Source: Dehalococcoidia bacterium UBA2777 (GTDB lineage Bacteria; Chloroflexota; Dehalococcoidia; UBA2247; UBA2777). Taken from it: DNA of 16,292 nt. This document shows positions 7,104 to 14,830 of this stretch, piece by piece (position 1 is the first letter of the stretch; the number at the start of each line of letters is the position of its first letter). The translations under genes were made by a program, and so were the position numbers. The DNA lies in the NCBI GenBank assembly GCA_002352365.1, contig DEIJ01000135.1, positions 6,833 through 23,124 on the forward strand. The letters are read 5' to 3'. A model generated the notes under the pieces. It saw only the letters and a list, made by a program, of their open reading frames with translations. It was not told where the DNA came from and made no database searches.

Positions 7104-8756
7104 ATTAAGCAAGGTAAGCGGGAATGGCGTCAAAGTATACTTGAACCTGCCCTGAAACGCTCCCCTGAGCGTCAGGAGAGGTTTGAAGCAAGTTCAGGAA
7201 TAGTGGTCGATACCCTATACACGCCGGAGGATATTGCCGGATTAGACTATGGTGATTCCTTAGGCTACCCTGGGGAATATCCTTTTACCAGAGGTGTCCA
7301 GCCCACCATGTATCGGGGGAGGCTGTGGACAATGCGTCAATACTCTGGCTATGCCTCCGCCGAGGAATCCAATCGCCGCTATCGTTACCTCTTAGAACAG
7401 GGGCAGACGGGACTCTCTGTTGCCTTTGACCTCCCTACACAGATTGGATATGACTCCGACCACCCTTTAGCCCGTGGAGAGGTTGGGAAGGTAGGAGTGC
7501 CTGTTGATACTCTAGAAGATATGGAGACCCTTTTTCAGGGTATACCCTTGGACAAGGTCTCAACCTCTATGACCATAAATGCCACCGCTCCTATCCTGCT
7601 CGCCATGTATATCGCTGCAGCGAAAAGGCAAGGGGTCGATATAGCCAAACTCGATGGTACCACTCAAAATGACATCCTCAAGGAGTATATTGCTCGAGGC
7701 ACTTATATCTTTCTCCCTCGCCATTCAATGCGTTTAACCACTGATATTTTCGCTTATTGTAGTAAGTACTTGCCACGGTGGAACACCATCAGCATCGGTG
7801 GCTATCATATCCGAGAGGCAGGGTCAACCGCGGCTCAAGAGGTTGCTTTTGCTCTGGCCAATGGCATCGCCTATGTGCAGGCAGCTATCGACGTTGGGCT
7901 CGATGTCGAGGCCTTTGCCGGTAGGATTTCCTGGATCTTCCAAACCCATAATAACCTCTTTGAGGAGATAGCTAAGCTCAGGGCAGCAAGAAGGTTATGG
8001 GCCAAGGTTATGAGGGAGCGCTTCGGTGCAGAGGATGCTCGCTCCTGTATGTTTCGTACTCATATTCAAACGGGAGGGTCAACCCTGGTAGCCCAGCAAC
8101 CGTTAAACAATATCGTCAGGGCTACTATTCAAACGCTAGCTGCTGTTCTAAGTGGGATTCAATCTCTGGCTGTGGCTTCATATGATGAAGCCCTCTGTCT
8201 TCCTACTGAGGAAGCAGTACAACTCTCCCTCAGAACCCAGCAGATTATTGCTTATGAAAGTGGGGTGGCTGATACAGTTGATCCCCTAGCCGGCTCCTAT
8301 TATGTGGAATTTTTGACCGATACTTTAGGGGCAGAGATAAAGCGGTATATTGAGAAGATTGACAGCCTTGGTGGTGCTGTGGCAGCTATTGAACAAGGGT
8401 ATCAGCAGCGGGAGATCCAGGAAAGTTCTTGCCGCTACCAAAGCGAGGTGGAGAGTGGGAAGCAGGTGGTGGTGGGGGTAAATAAATTCACCTCCCCTTA
8501 CCCCAAGCTAACTAGGCTACTTCGAGTTGACCCTGGGGTGGAAAGGAAGCAGAAAGAGCGCCTAGCTCGGGTTAAGGGGAATAGAGACCAAGCCAAAGTT
8601 GTGGCTAGTCTGAAGAATTTGGAGGAGGTAGCCAGAACAGGTGAGAATACTATGCCAGCATTTTTGGAGTGTGTGGAGGCGTACGCCACTATAGGGGAGA
8701 TGTGTGATATCCTCCGCCGCGTTTTTGGGGTGCAACGGGAGTTCCTTGTTTTCTGA
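7104..8756 (+). CDS. Methylmalonyl-CoA mutase-like large subunit, copy 2 (possible ATT start)
   Basis: This paralog of copy 1 is about 550 residues long and ends in the same VFGVQREFLVF. Tyr80 (WTMRQY), Arg198 (KEYIARGTYIF), Tyr234-His235 and His320 are kept, so the acid-binding pair of methylmalonyl-CoA mutases is intact. The loop GGTQSLHTNS is changed to SGIQSLAVAS, replacing the conserved His by Ala356. The first standard start is GTG 7203, yet homology to copy 1 continues upstream without a break: LEPALKRSPERQERF is identical. An in-frame TAA at 7101 is followed directly by ATT at 7104, with AAGGGG (7092-7097) six bases before it. So translation either starts at ATT, a rare but known start in bacteria, or at GTG 7203 giving 517 residues. 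Substrate may be methylmalonyl-CoA or a related acyl-CoA. It probably uses the B12 subunit encoded at 9220. Confidence 0.9.
   Translation: MKQGKREWRQSILEPALKRSPERQERFEASSGIVVDTLYTPEDIAGLDYGDSLGYPGEYPFTRGVQPTMYRGRLWTMRQYSGYASAEESNRRYRYLLEQGQTGLSVAFDLPTQIGYDSDHPLARGEVGKVGVPVDTLEDMETLFQGIPLDKVSTSMTINATAPILLAMYIAAAKRQGVDIAKLDGTTQNDILKEYIARGTYIFLPRHSMRLTTDIFAYCSKYLPRWNTISIGGYHIREAGSTAAQEVAFALANGIAYVQAAIDVGLDVEAFAGRISWIFQTHNNLFEEIAKLRAARRLWAKVMRERFGAEDARSCMFRTHIQTGGSTLVAQQPLNNIVRATIQTLAAVLSGIQSLAVASYDEALCLPTEEAVQLSLRTQQIIAYESGVADTVDPLAGSYYVEFLTDTLGAEIKRYIEKIDSLGGAVAAIEQGYQQREIQESSCRYQSEVESGKQVVVGVNKFTSPYPKLTRLLRVDPGVERKQKERLARVKGNRDQAKVVASLKNLEEVARTGENTMPAFLECVEAYATIGEMCDILRRVFGVQREFLVF
7266..7526 (+). 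repeat. Near-identical block shared by the two mutase genes, copy B
   Basis: This is the partner of 5020-5280, about 97% identical over 261 bases with mostly synonymous differences. The identity falls off on both sides, which is more like a recombination tract than uniform divergence after duplication. Confidence 0.85.
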
Positions 8757-8791
8757 AGGTGAGGATACCAAAGTAGCCTAAAGGAGGGATC

Positions 8792-9193
8792 ATGATCAAG
8801 AGGGTAGATCATATAGCTAGTGTGGTGAAAAACCTCGATGAGGCTGTGGAACTTTATGAGAGGGCATTTGGGCTCAAGCCAGCATGTATTGAGACCTTGC
8901 CTGAGCAAGGGGTTAAGGCGGCGCTAATTCCTATAGGTGAACAGGGGGAAATTGAGCTTTTGGAGCCGATTGACGCTCAGAGTGGAGTGGCTAAATTCCT
9001 AGAGAGTCGCGGGGAGGGGATTCACCACATCTGCTTGGAGGTGGATGATGTAGATAAGGAGCTGGAGCTACTCGCGGCGAAGGGAGTAGGACTGATAGAT
9101 AAGAAGGGGCGGCCAGGACTGGCAGGGAAAGTTGGCTTCATACACCCCAAGTCAATGAAGGGGGTACTTATTGAGCTTGCTCAGAAGGTCTAA
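8792..9193 (+). CDS. mce: Methylmalonyl-CoA epimerase
   Basis: This 133-residue VOC/glyoxalase-fold enzyme interconverts the (S) and (R) forms of methylmalonyl-CoA, supplying the mutase substrate. It has two beta-alpha-beta-beta-beta modules. Likely metal ligands are His7 (VDHIAS), Glu55 (IELLEP), His79 (GIHHICLEV) and Glu128 (VLIELA). The segment FIHPKSMKGVLIEL is typical of the family. The ATG has AAGGAGG (8781-8787) four bases upstream. It lies 35 bases after large subunit 2 and is followed almost at once by the B12 subunit, so these are surely cotranscribed. Confidence 0.95.
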   Translation: MIKRVDHIASVVKNLDEAVELYERAFGLKPACIETLPEQGVKAALIPIGEQGEIELLEPIDAQSGVAKFLESRGEGIHHICLEVDDVDKELELLAAKGVGLIDKKGRPGLAGKVGFIHPKSMKGVLIELAQKV

Positions 9194-9219
9194 ATTTGGC
9201 CCAAAGGAGGGGAAGTTCA

Positions 9220-9630
9220 GTGGCAAGAGCAAGGATTCGCGTATTAGTAGCCAAGCCAGGTTTAGATGGGCATGACCGCGGGGCTAAGATAATAGCCCGC
9301 GCCTTGCGTGATGCCGGCATGGAGATAATCTACACCGGAATTCGGCAAACCCCTGAAATGATCGCTGAGGTTGCCCTCCAAGAGGATGTTGACGTTGTGG
9401 GGTTAAGCATTCTTTCTGGGGCACATTTGGAGCTTTTCCCCCTGATTATGGAGCAACTTAAGCAAAAGGGGGTGGATGGGGTTATCGTTATTGCCGGGGG
9501 CATTATTCCCGAGGAGGACTTCCCTGCCCTGTACCATATGGGGATAAAAGCTATTTTTGGCCCAGGCACACCAACTCAACAGATTGTGGACTATATCAAC
9601 AAGGTAATGGCTGAAAAGGCAAAGAGCTAA
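9220..9630 (+). CDS. mcmA2: Methylmalonyl-CoA mutase, small (B12-binding) subunit
   Basis: This 136-residue Rossmann-like cobalamin-binding domain carries the base-off/His-on signature. Asp16-Gly-His18-Asp-Arg-Gly21 is the DxHxxG motif, in which His18 should coordinate cobalt from below. GLSILSGAH is the SxL motif, and AGGIIP with FGPGT forms the GG region around the nucleotide tail. It is the separate counterpart of the C-terminal domain in fused mutases. The frame opens at TTG 9196, but AAAGGAGG (9203-9210) lies within that extension, nine bases before GTG 9220, and homologs begin at RIRVLVAKPGLDGHD, so 9220 is chosen. It is the only B12 subunit seen for two large subunits. Confidence 0.95.
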   Translation: MARARIRVLVAKPGLDGHDRGAKIIARALRDAGMEIIYTGIRQTPEMIAEVALQEDVDVVGLSILSGAHLELFPLIMEQLKQKGVDGVIVIAGGIIPEEDFPALYHMGIKAIFGPGTPTQQIVDYINKVMAEKAKS

Positions 9631-9726
9631 CCAGTCAATTCACTCACCACCACTGACCCGTTGACTATCTTGCGCGTTGGAGCTACGGACAGGTGGCATT
9701 CTGGTCTGAAATGTGACAATGTCAGG

Positions 9727-10329
9727 CTAAATGGATATACCAAACCAGCGGAGGATGAAAGGCAGCCCCCACCAGCCAAGAAGAGCAGTGCTTGTTCCCT
9801 TTATCGTTTTCCCCGCCCAACAGAGGAGAAAGAATTTCCACGGTGGAAAACGCATAGCGCCGGCGGTGGCACCAATTATGTCAAAGACAGGGTTGAATAG
9901 TGCCGAGGAGGCAAAAACGGTTAGCGATCCTCTCTTCTTTATCCACCGCTCAATGTGGGCATAAGCTCCTTGGTATTTCTCCTTGAGACGGCCGCGCCCC
10001 CCATAACCAGCTAGATAACCGGTGAACTCCCCTATGGCTTCACCTAGCCCCGCAGCCATGCCGACAAAAAAAGGGTTTAATATCCCCCCTAAGGCAAATA
10101 TTACCACGATGCCAGGAACGGGAACAATGATAATGGCAGCAGCCCAAACACTGATAACGAAGGCGCCAAGGTAACCGTAGCTCCCCACATCCATTATCCT
10201 GTCCCTGAAAAATACTGCCGTCATTGCCAGGGCAATAACAAGGATGCCACCAAGCAGGGAAACATGCCATGCTTTTATCTGCAGACGTCTCTCTGTTTGG
10301 GGCACTTTATTCGAGCTACTGCTTATCAC
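9727..10329 (-). CDS. DedA/VTT-domain-like membrane protein
   Basis: This 200-residue hydrophobic protein has a charged N-terminus (residues 1-20), a first membrane helix at about 22-41, a hydrophobic pair at about 54-95 broken by VPVPG, a segment with GEAIGEFTGYLAGYGGRG (96-113), an amphipathic stretch, and a C-terminal membrane region at about 164-195. The re-entrant loops with prolines and the GE-x-x-G-Y-x-x-G pattern fit the SNARE-associated/VTT fold, whose bacterial DedA members move lipids across the membrane. The specific substrate is unknown. The start is GTG with GGAGGT a few bases upstream (short spacing). It is convergent with the mutase operon (96 bases between stops) and divergent from mfd. 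Confidence 0.8.
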   Translation of the reverse strand: MISSSSNKVPQTERRLQIKAWHVSLLGGILVIALAMTAVFFRDRIMDVGSYGYLGAFVISVWAAAIIIVPVPGIVVIFALGGILNPFFVGMAAGLGEAIGEFTGYLAGYGGRGRLKEKYQGAYAHIERWIKKRGSLTVFASSALFNPVFDIIGATAGAMRFPPWKFFLLCWAGKTIKGTSTALLGWWGLPFILRWFGISI

Positions 10330-10394
10330 TCACCTCCATAATAGCCTGAGATCCACTTCCTAAGGGTACAACTAAATAGGTGACCAAATCAACC

Positions 10395-10423
10395 TTGCAA
10401 TCCTGACGAGTAAAGGGGAAAAT
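10395..10423 (+). promoter_or_regulatory. Weak candidate promoter for mfd
   Basis: TTGCAA (10395-10400) and GAAAAT (10418-10423) are 17 bases apart, each with about four consensus matches. It lies in the 110-base divergent region between the VTT gene and mfd, which holds no other recognisable feature. Confidence 0.3.
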
Positions 10424-10439
10424 TTAAAAAGGCGTTGAA

Positions 10440-13400
10440 ATGGATTTATCTTGTCTAATCCCTCTCATCACTGAGATGCCCGCCTACCGCCGACTGACTC
10501 AAGAGCTGGCAAAGCTGAGGGGTGAGCATAAGGCAGTAGTGCTGCAGGCAGCTAAACCCTATCTTGTGGCCGCATTGTATCAACAAATACACTGGCCATT
10601 GTTAGTAGTCACTCCACACCCCGGGGAAGCGAAAAAACTCTATGGTGACCTTTTGGTTTGGTGCGGCAAGTCCCCGGTGCTACTCTTCCCCGAGCCTGAT
10701 GTCATGCCCTATGAACGCCTCACCCCTGATCCCTCTATCAGCCAGCAGAGGCTTAAGGTGTTATCCAGCTTGAATAACATTAAGCAGAAACTTGAAATTG
10801 AAGTCGAGGCTCCCTTGGTAGTCGCCTCTGCCTCAGCAATAGCGCAAAAAACTACAGCCTACGCCGATTTTGTCTCCTTATCGCACCTTTTGACAGTAGG
10901 GATGCATGTCAGCCCTTTGGAACTTGTGGCTAAATGGCAAGATATGGGATACCAAGTGGAAAATCTGGTGGAGGTGCCAGGTGTAGTAAGCAGGCGCGGC
11001 AATATTGCTGACATTTACCCCCCCAATAGCGAGCTGCCAATAAGGATTGAATTCTGCGGCAATGAGATAGAAAGCATCCGATTCTTCGACCCCCAAAGCC
11101 AACGCTCACTAAAGTCAATCCCCCAAGTAGCCATAGTTCCCGCTCAGGAGATTGCTCTGTGCGATACTATAATTGACTACCTCCCCCAAGATGCCTGGCT
11201 AATTTTGGATGAACCTGCCGATATTGAGCAAGCTTTGGAGGGCTTAGCTATTCAGGCCAACGAACTGCGGCAAGCTCAAATAGACAAAGGCGAGCTTGCC
11301 CTTGATTCCTTCATTCCCTACCTCTCCTGGCCGGAATTGGTAGCCAGGCTAAAGCAGATAGAGCGATGCCTTAAGCTGATAAAATGGGAAGATGAAGCCC
11401 AAGGTGCCCATATTTTGAGCTTCGCCCCAGCACCTATCTATGGCGGGCAGCAGCAAGATTTCCTCAAACAAGTTCAGCAAATGCTCCACCAGGGAAATCG
11501 CTTAGTCGTGGCCTCTCAGCAGGCAGCTAGGTTGGGCGAACTTCTTGGGGAGAGGGGGATACTCGTCTCATCCCTTTCTCAGCTAACGCACCTCCCTCCC
11601 CCAGGTTCCTTATCCCTGATTTGTGGCTCTGTTTCCCAAGGCTGGATGATGGGTGCCAGCCTTGCTTTATTCACCGATGCTGAAATCTTCGGTTTTGTTA
11701 AGCAGCAGCGCTTGGTGAAAAGCCATCGCCATCCACCGTACCGAGCAGGAATTCCTCCTGGGCTATCTCTAGGTGAGTATGTAGTGCATGTTGAGCATGG
11801 CATTGCCTGCTTTAAGGGCATGACTAAGAAGTCGATTGACGGTGTAGAACGAGAGTACCTAATTTTAGAATATGCCGCCGGTGACCGACTGTATGTCCCC
11901 TCAGATCAAGCCAACCGTGTGGGTCGCTATCTTGGCTCTGGTGGAGCACCACCCACCCTCAGCCGGTTAGGTGGTGCTGAGTGGCAGCGAATAAAGCAAA
12001 AGGTCAAGGAACGAGCTAAGGCTACGGCCCAAGAACTGCTTACCCTCTACTCCTCAAGAGAAATTATCCCCGGTTTCCCTTTTTCGCCCGATGTACTATG
12101 GCAGCAGGAATTGGAAGCCTCTTTCCCTTATGTAGAGACCCCAGACCAGTTGGAGGCGGTACAGCAGGTTAAACAAGATATGGAGAGAGCTAAGCCAATG
12201 GATCGGTTGGTCTGTGGGGATGTGGGCTATGGCAAGACCGAAATTGCCCTGAGAGCCGCCTTCAAGGTGGTGATGGATGGAAGGCAAGTAGCCATGCTGG
12301 TGCCAACTACAGTGCTGGCTCAGCAGCACTTCATTACCTTCAGCCAGAGGTTAAGCGCTTTCCCCATTAAGGTGGAGATGTTGAGCCGATTTCGTTCCGA
12401 AAAGGAGCAGCAGACTATCCTCGGAGAACTAGCCAACGGCACAGTGGATATTTGTATCGGGACTCATCGCCTGTTGCAAAATGATGTAGCGTTTAAATAT
12501 TTAGGGCTAGTAATCATTGATGAAGAGCAGCGTTTCGGCGTAGCCCACAAGGAGCACCTTAAGCAGATGAGAAATGAAGTGGATGTGCTTACTCTAAGTG
12601 CTACCCCCATTCCACGCACCCTTCAGATGTCTCTATTAGGGGTGCGAGATATAAGCACTATGGAAACCCCTCCCGAGGAGCGTCTGCCCATTAAAACTTA
12701 TGTTGCTGAATACAATGACAGACTGATTCGGGAGGCAATAATACGGGAGTTGGAACGTAATGGCCAGGTATTTTTGGTTCATAATCGGATTCACAGTATC
12801 CATCAGTTGGCTTGTAAGCTGAGGCAACTTGCACCTGAAGCCGAGATCGCTATTGCTCACGGTCAAATGCCTGAGGAAGAACTGGAAAGGGTGATGTTCG
12901 ACTTCACCCAGGGCAGAGTCGATGTCTTGTTATGTACCACCATTATTGAATCAGGTTTAGATATAGCCAACGTGAATACGCTCATCGTTGACGAGGCTGA
13001 CAAGTTAGGGCTGGCACAACTATATCAATTGCGGGGCAGGGTAGGTCGGGGTAGCAATCGTGCCTACGCCTATTTCCTGTATAAAAAAGGGAAGCGACTC
13101 TCTGCGGCGGCCGAGAAGCGCCTCCAGACTATTTTTGAGGCTAGTGAACTTGGCGCTGGCTTCCGCATTGCGATCAAAGACCTTGAGATTCGGGGAGCGG
13201 GCAACCTTTTGGGTGCGGAGCAAAGTGGCCATATAGCGGCGGTAGGCTTTGATCTCTACTGCCAGCTATTGGCCGAGGGGGTGGAGGAGCTAAAGGCAAA
13301 GCAGGCAGGCGAGGCTAAGCTCGAGGCCTCTTTTGACTACCCAGCTATGCCCAGCATAGATCTGCCGCTCTCAGCCCATATCCCAGATGACTACGTAGCC

Positions 13401-13790
13401 GACCTTGACACCCGGCTTACCCTCTATAAGCAGCTAGCCAGAGTAGAATCAGCCGAGGAGGTAAAAAAATTAGCTGAAGAGTTCCGAGATAGATTTGGTA
13501 AACTGCCCTCTGCAGTGAACAATTTGCTTTATATCGTAAGCGTCAAGCTATTAGCTGCCCAAGCGGGGGTAGAGTCCATCTTCAGAGAGAATAAACAGAT
13601 AGTAATTAAATTCAAACAAAAAGGCAAAATCACCTCGACGCAACCGGAGTACATCTTGAGGAAAGATGGAATCAAAGCTGGGTCTAGTGAGCTTCGCTTA
13701 GATATAAAACGCTCAGCAGGTAAATGGCCGGCAGTGCTAGAGCAAGTGGTGAGAGAATATACTAAGCTTTCCCCAGTTCAAAGAGATTGA
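10440..13790 (+). CDS. mfd: Transcription-repair coupling factor
   Basis: This 1116-residue Mfd removes RNA polymerase stalled at DNA damage and recruits UvrA. The UvrB-like N-terminal module spans about residues 1-290. The RNA polymerase-interacting CarD-like domain begins near 445 (GEYVVHVEHGIACFKG). The RecG-like translocase follows with Walker A GDVGYGKTE (593-601), Walker B DEEQ (694-697), LSATPIPRTLQM, and the helicase VI region QLRGRVGRG. The C-terminal domain that masks the UvrA site is near 967-1060. The length is normal for the family and no catalytic residue is missing. The ATG has only a weak AAGGCG ribosome site. Its stop lies just before the mtnA ribosome site, so the two are probably cotranscribed. 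Confidence 0.98.
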   Translation: MDLSCLIPLITEMPAYRRLTQELAKLRGEHKAVVLQAAKPYLVAALYQQIHWPLLVVTPHPGEAKKLYGDLLVWCGKSPVLLFPEPDVMPYERLTPDPSISQQRLKVLSSLNNIKQKLEIEVEAPLVVASASAIAQKTTAYADFVSLSHLLTVGMHVSPLELVAKWQDMGYQVENLVEVPGVVSRRGNIADIYPPNSELPIRIEFCGNEIESIRFFDPQSQRSLKSIPQVAIVPAQEIALCDTIIDYLPQDAWLILDEPADIEQALEGLAIQANELRQAQIDKGELALDSFIPYLSWPELVARLKQIERCLKLIKWEDEAQGAHILSFAPAPIYGGQQQDFLKQVQQMLHQGNRLVVASQQAARLGELLGERGILVSSLSQLTHLPPPGSLSLICGSVSQGWMMGASLALFTDAEIFGFVKQQRLVKSHRHPPYRAGIPPGLSLGEYVVHVEHGIACFKGMTKKSIDGVEREYLILEYAAGDRLYVPSDQANRVGRYLGSGGAPPTLSRLGGAEWQRIKQKVKERAKATAQELLTLYSSREIIPGFPFSPDVLWQQELEASFPYVETPDQLEAVQQVKQDMERAKPMDRLVCGDVGYGKTEIALRAAFKVVMDGRQVAMLVPTTVLAQQHFITFSQRLSAFPIKVEMLSRFRSEKEQQTILGELANGTVDICIGTHRLLQNDVAFKYLGLVIIDEEQRFGVAHKEHLKQMRNEVDVLTLSATPIPRTLQMSLLGVRDISTMETPPEERLPIKTYVAEYNDRLIREAIIRELERNGQVFLVHNRIHSIHQLACKLRQLAPEAEIAIAHGQMPEEELERVMFDFTQGRVDVLLCTTIIESGLDIANVNTLIVDEADKLGLAQLYQLRGRVGRGSNRAYAYFLYKKGKRLSAAAEKRLQTIFEASELGAGFRIAIKDLEIRGAGNLLGAEQSGHIAAVGFDLYCQLLAEGVEELKAKQAGEAKLEASFDYPAMPSIDLPLSAHIPDDYVADLDTRLTLYKQLARVESAEEVKKLAEEFRDRFGKLPSAVNNLLYIVSVKLLAAQAGVESIFRENKQIVIKFKQKGKITSTQPEYILRKDGIKAGSSELRLDIKRSAGKWPAVLEQVVREYTKLSPVQRD

Positions 13791-13804
13791 AAGAAGGAGG
13801 AAAA

Positions 13805-14827
13805 GTGAAACCATTAGAATGGGCTGAAAATAAGGTTAGGATTTTAGATCAGAGCAAACTCCCGTGGGAAGAAGTTTACCTCGAGCTGGATAATTACCAG
13901 CAGGTGGCTTGGGCGATCAAGGAGATGCAAGTTCGCGGTGCTCCAACCATCGGGGTGACCGCCGCCTACGGCATAGCTTTAGGAGCGCAGGGCATCGAGG
14001 CAGACACAAAGGATGAATTTCTTGACCAGCTGCACCACATTTTCGAGGTCTTTTCTTCCACCCGTCCCACCGCAGTCAATCTATTCAAAGCTATTACCAG
14101 AATGGAGGAAGTAGCTTGGGGGGAAGATATTCCTCAAATTAAGGCGGCACTTATTGCTGAGGCAAATAAGATCCATATTGAGGAGGAACAGGCTACGAAG
14201 TGCATAAGCGAATACGGCGCCGAATTGATCAAGGATGATTACACCATCCTGACCCATTGCAATGCTGGGGCTTTAGCTACAGCGGGACATGGCACTGCCT
14301 TAGGGATAACTAAGACAGCCAATGAACAGAAGAAGAGAGTGCATGTTTTTGTCACTGAGACCCGCCCCCTTTTACAGGGTGCTCGTCTCACCACCTGGGA
14401 ACTAATGAAAGAGGAAATCCCACTAACACTGATTACTGATACTATGGCAGGGTTTTTCCTCCATGAAGGGGAGATCGATTGTGTCATTGTTGGTGCTGAT
14501 AGAATAGCAGCTAACGGTGATGTAGCCAACAAAATTGGCACCTACACCATAGCAGTCTTAGCTATGGAGAATGCTGTCCCCTTTTATGTAGCTGCACCAA
14601 CTAGTACCATCGACCTTGAGCTTCTCTCCGGGTATGAAATCCCCATCGAGGGGCGAAGTCCAGAGGAGGTCACTTATATCCAGGGGGTTCGCCTTGCTCC
14701 CGAGGGGGTTGAAGTGGCCAATCCCGCCTTTGACATAACCCCTCATCGTTATGTGACAGCGATAATCACTGAGAAAGGCATAATAAAGGAGCCTTACAAG
14801 ACAAATCTGAAGAAGATCACAAAATGA
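13805..14827 (+). CDS. mtnA: S-methyl-5-thioribose-1-phosphate isomerase
   Basis: This 340-residue isomerase converts methylthioribose 1-phosphate to the ribulose form in methionine salvage. RGAPTIG (44-50) binds phosphate; the catalytic pair is Cys152 (THCNAGALAT) and Asp232 (GADRIAANGD), matching Cys160 and Asp240 of the Bacillus enzyme. ETRPLLQGARLTTWEL (185-200) and NKIGTYTIA are also typical. The frame opens at TTG 13787, overlapping the mfd stop, but AAGGAGG (13794-13800) points to GTG 13805. Related eIF2B-like isomerases act on ribose 1,5-bisphosphate, but the motifs favour MtnA. No other methionine salvage gene is nearby. Its 3' end overlaps the convergent ligase gene by 11 bases. Confidence 0.95.
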   Translation: MKPLEWAENKVRILDQSKLPWEEVYLELDNYQQVAWAIKEMQVRGAPTIGVTAAYGIALGAQGIEADTKDEFLDQLHHIFEVFSSTRPTAVNLFKAITRMEEVAWGEDIPQIKAALIAEANKIHIEEEQATKCISEYGAELIKDDYTILTHCNAGALATAGHGTALGITKTANEQKKRVHVFVTETRPLLQGARLTTWELMKEEIPLTLITDTMAGFFLHEGEIDCVIVGADRIAANGDVANKIGTYTIAVLAMENAVPFYVAAPTSTIDLELLSGYEIPIEGRSPEEVTYIQGVRLAPEGVEVANPAFDITPHRYVTAIITEKGIIKEPYKTNLKKITK

Positions 14828-14830
14828 TCT
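14814..14830. terminator. Small inverted repeat at the mtnA/ligase stop overlap
   Basis: AGATCA (14814-14819) and TGATCT (14825-14830) flank a five-base loop exactly where the two convergent genes overlap. It might slow or end transcription from both sides, but the six-pair stem is weak and there is no clear T tract. Confidence 0.25.

Noticed and set aside
7124..7145. ATG at 7124 as the start of mutase copy 2
   Set aside because: It is out of frame with the mutase and reaches a TGA after six codons.
4855..8756. The two mutases as isobutyryl-CoA or 2-hydroxyisobutyryl-CoA mutases
   Set aside because: Both keep Tyr (WTMRQY) and Arg (KEYIARG) at the two substrate positions; the other mutases have Phe or Ile and Gln there.
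9631..9726. Terminator or tRNA between the B12 subunit gene and the VTT gene
   Set aside because: Only a short TGACA-A-TGTCA palindrome is visible, with no T tract, and no cloverleaf or TPsiC arm sequence is present.
9661..9964. Plus-strand frames over the VTT gene
   Set aside because: They are antisense to a well-formed membrane protein gene and have no ribosome site or recognisable motif.
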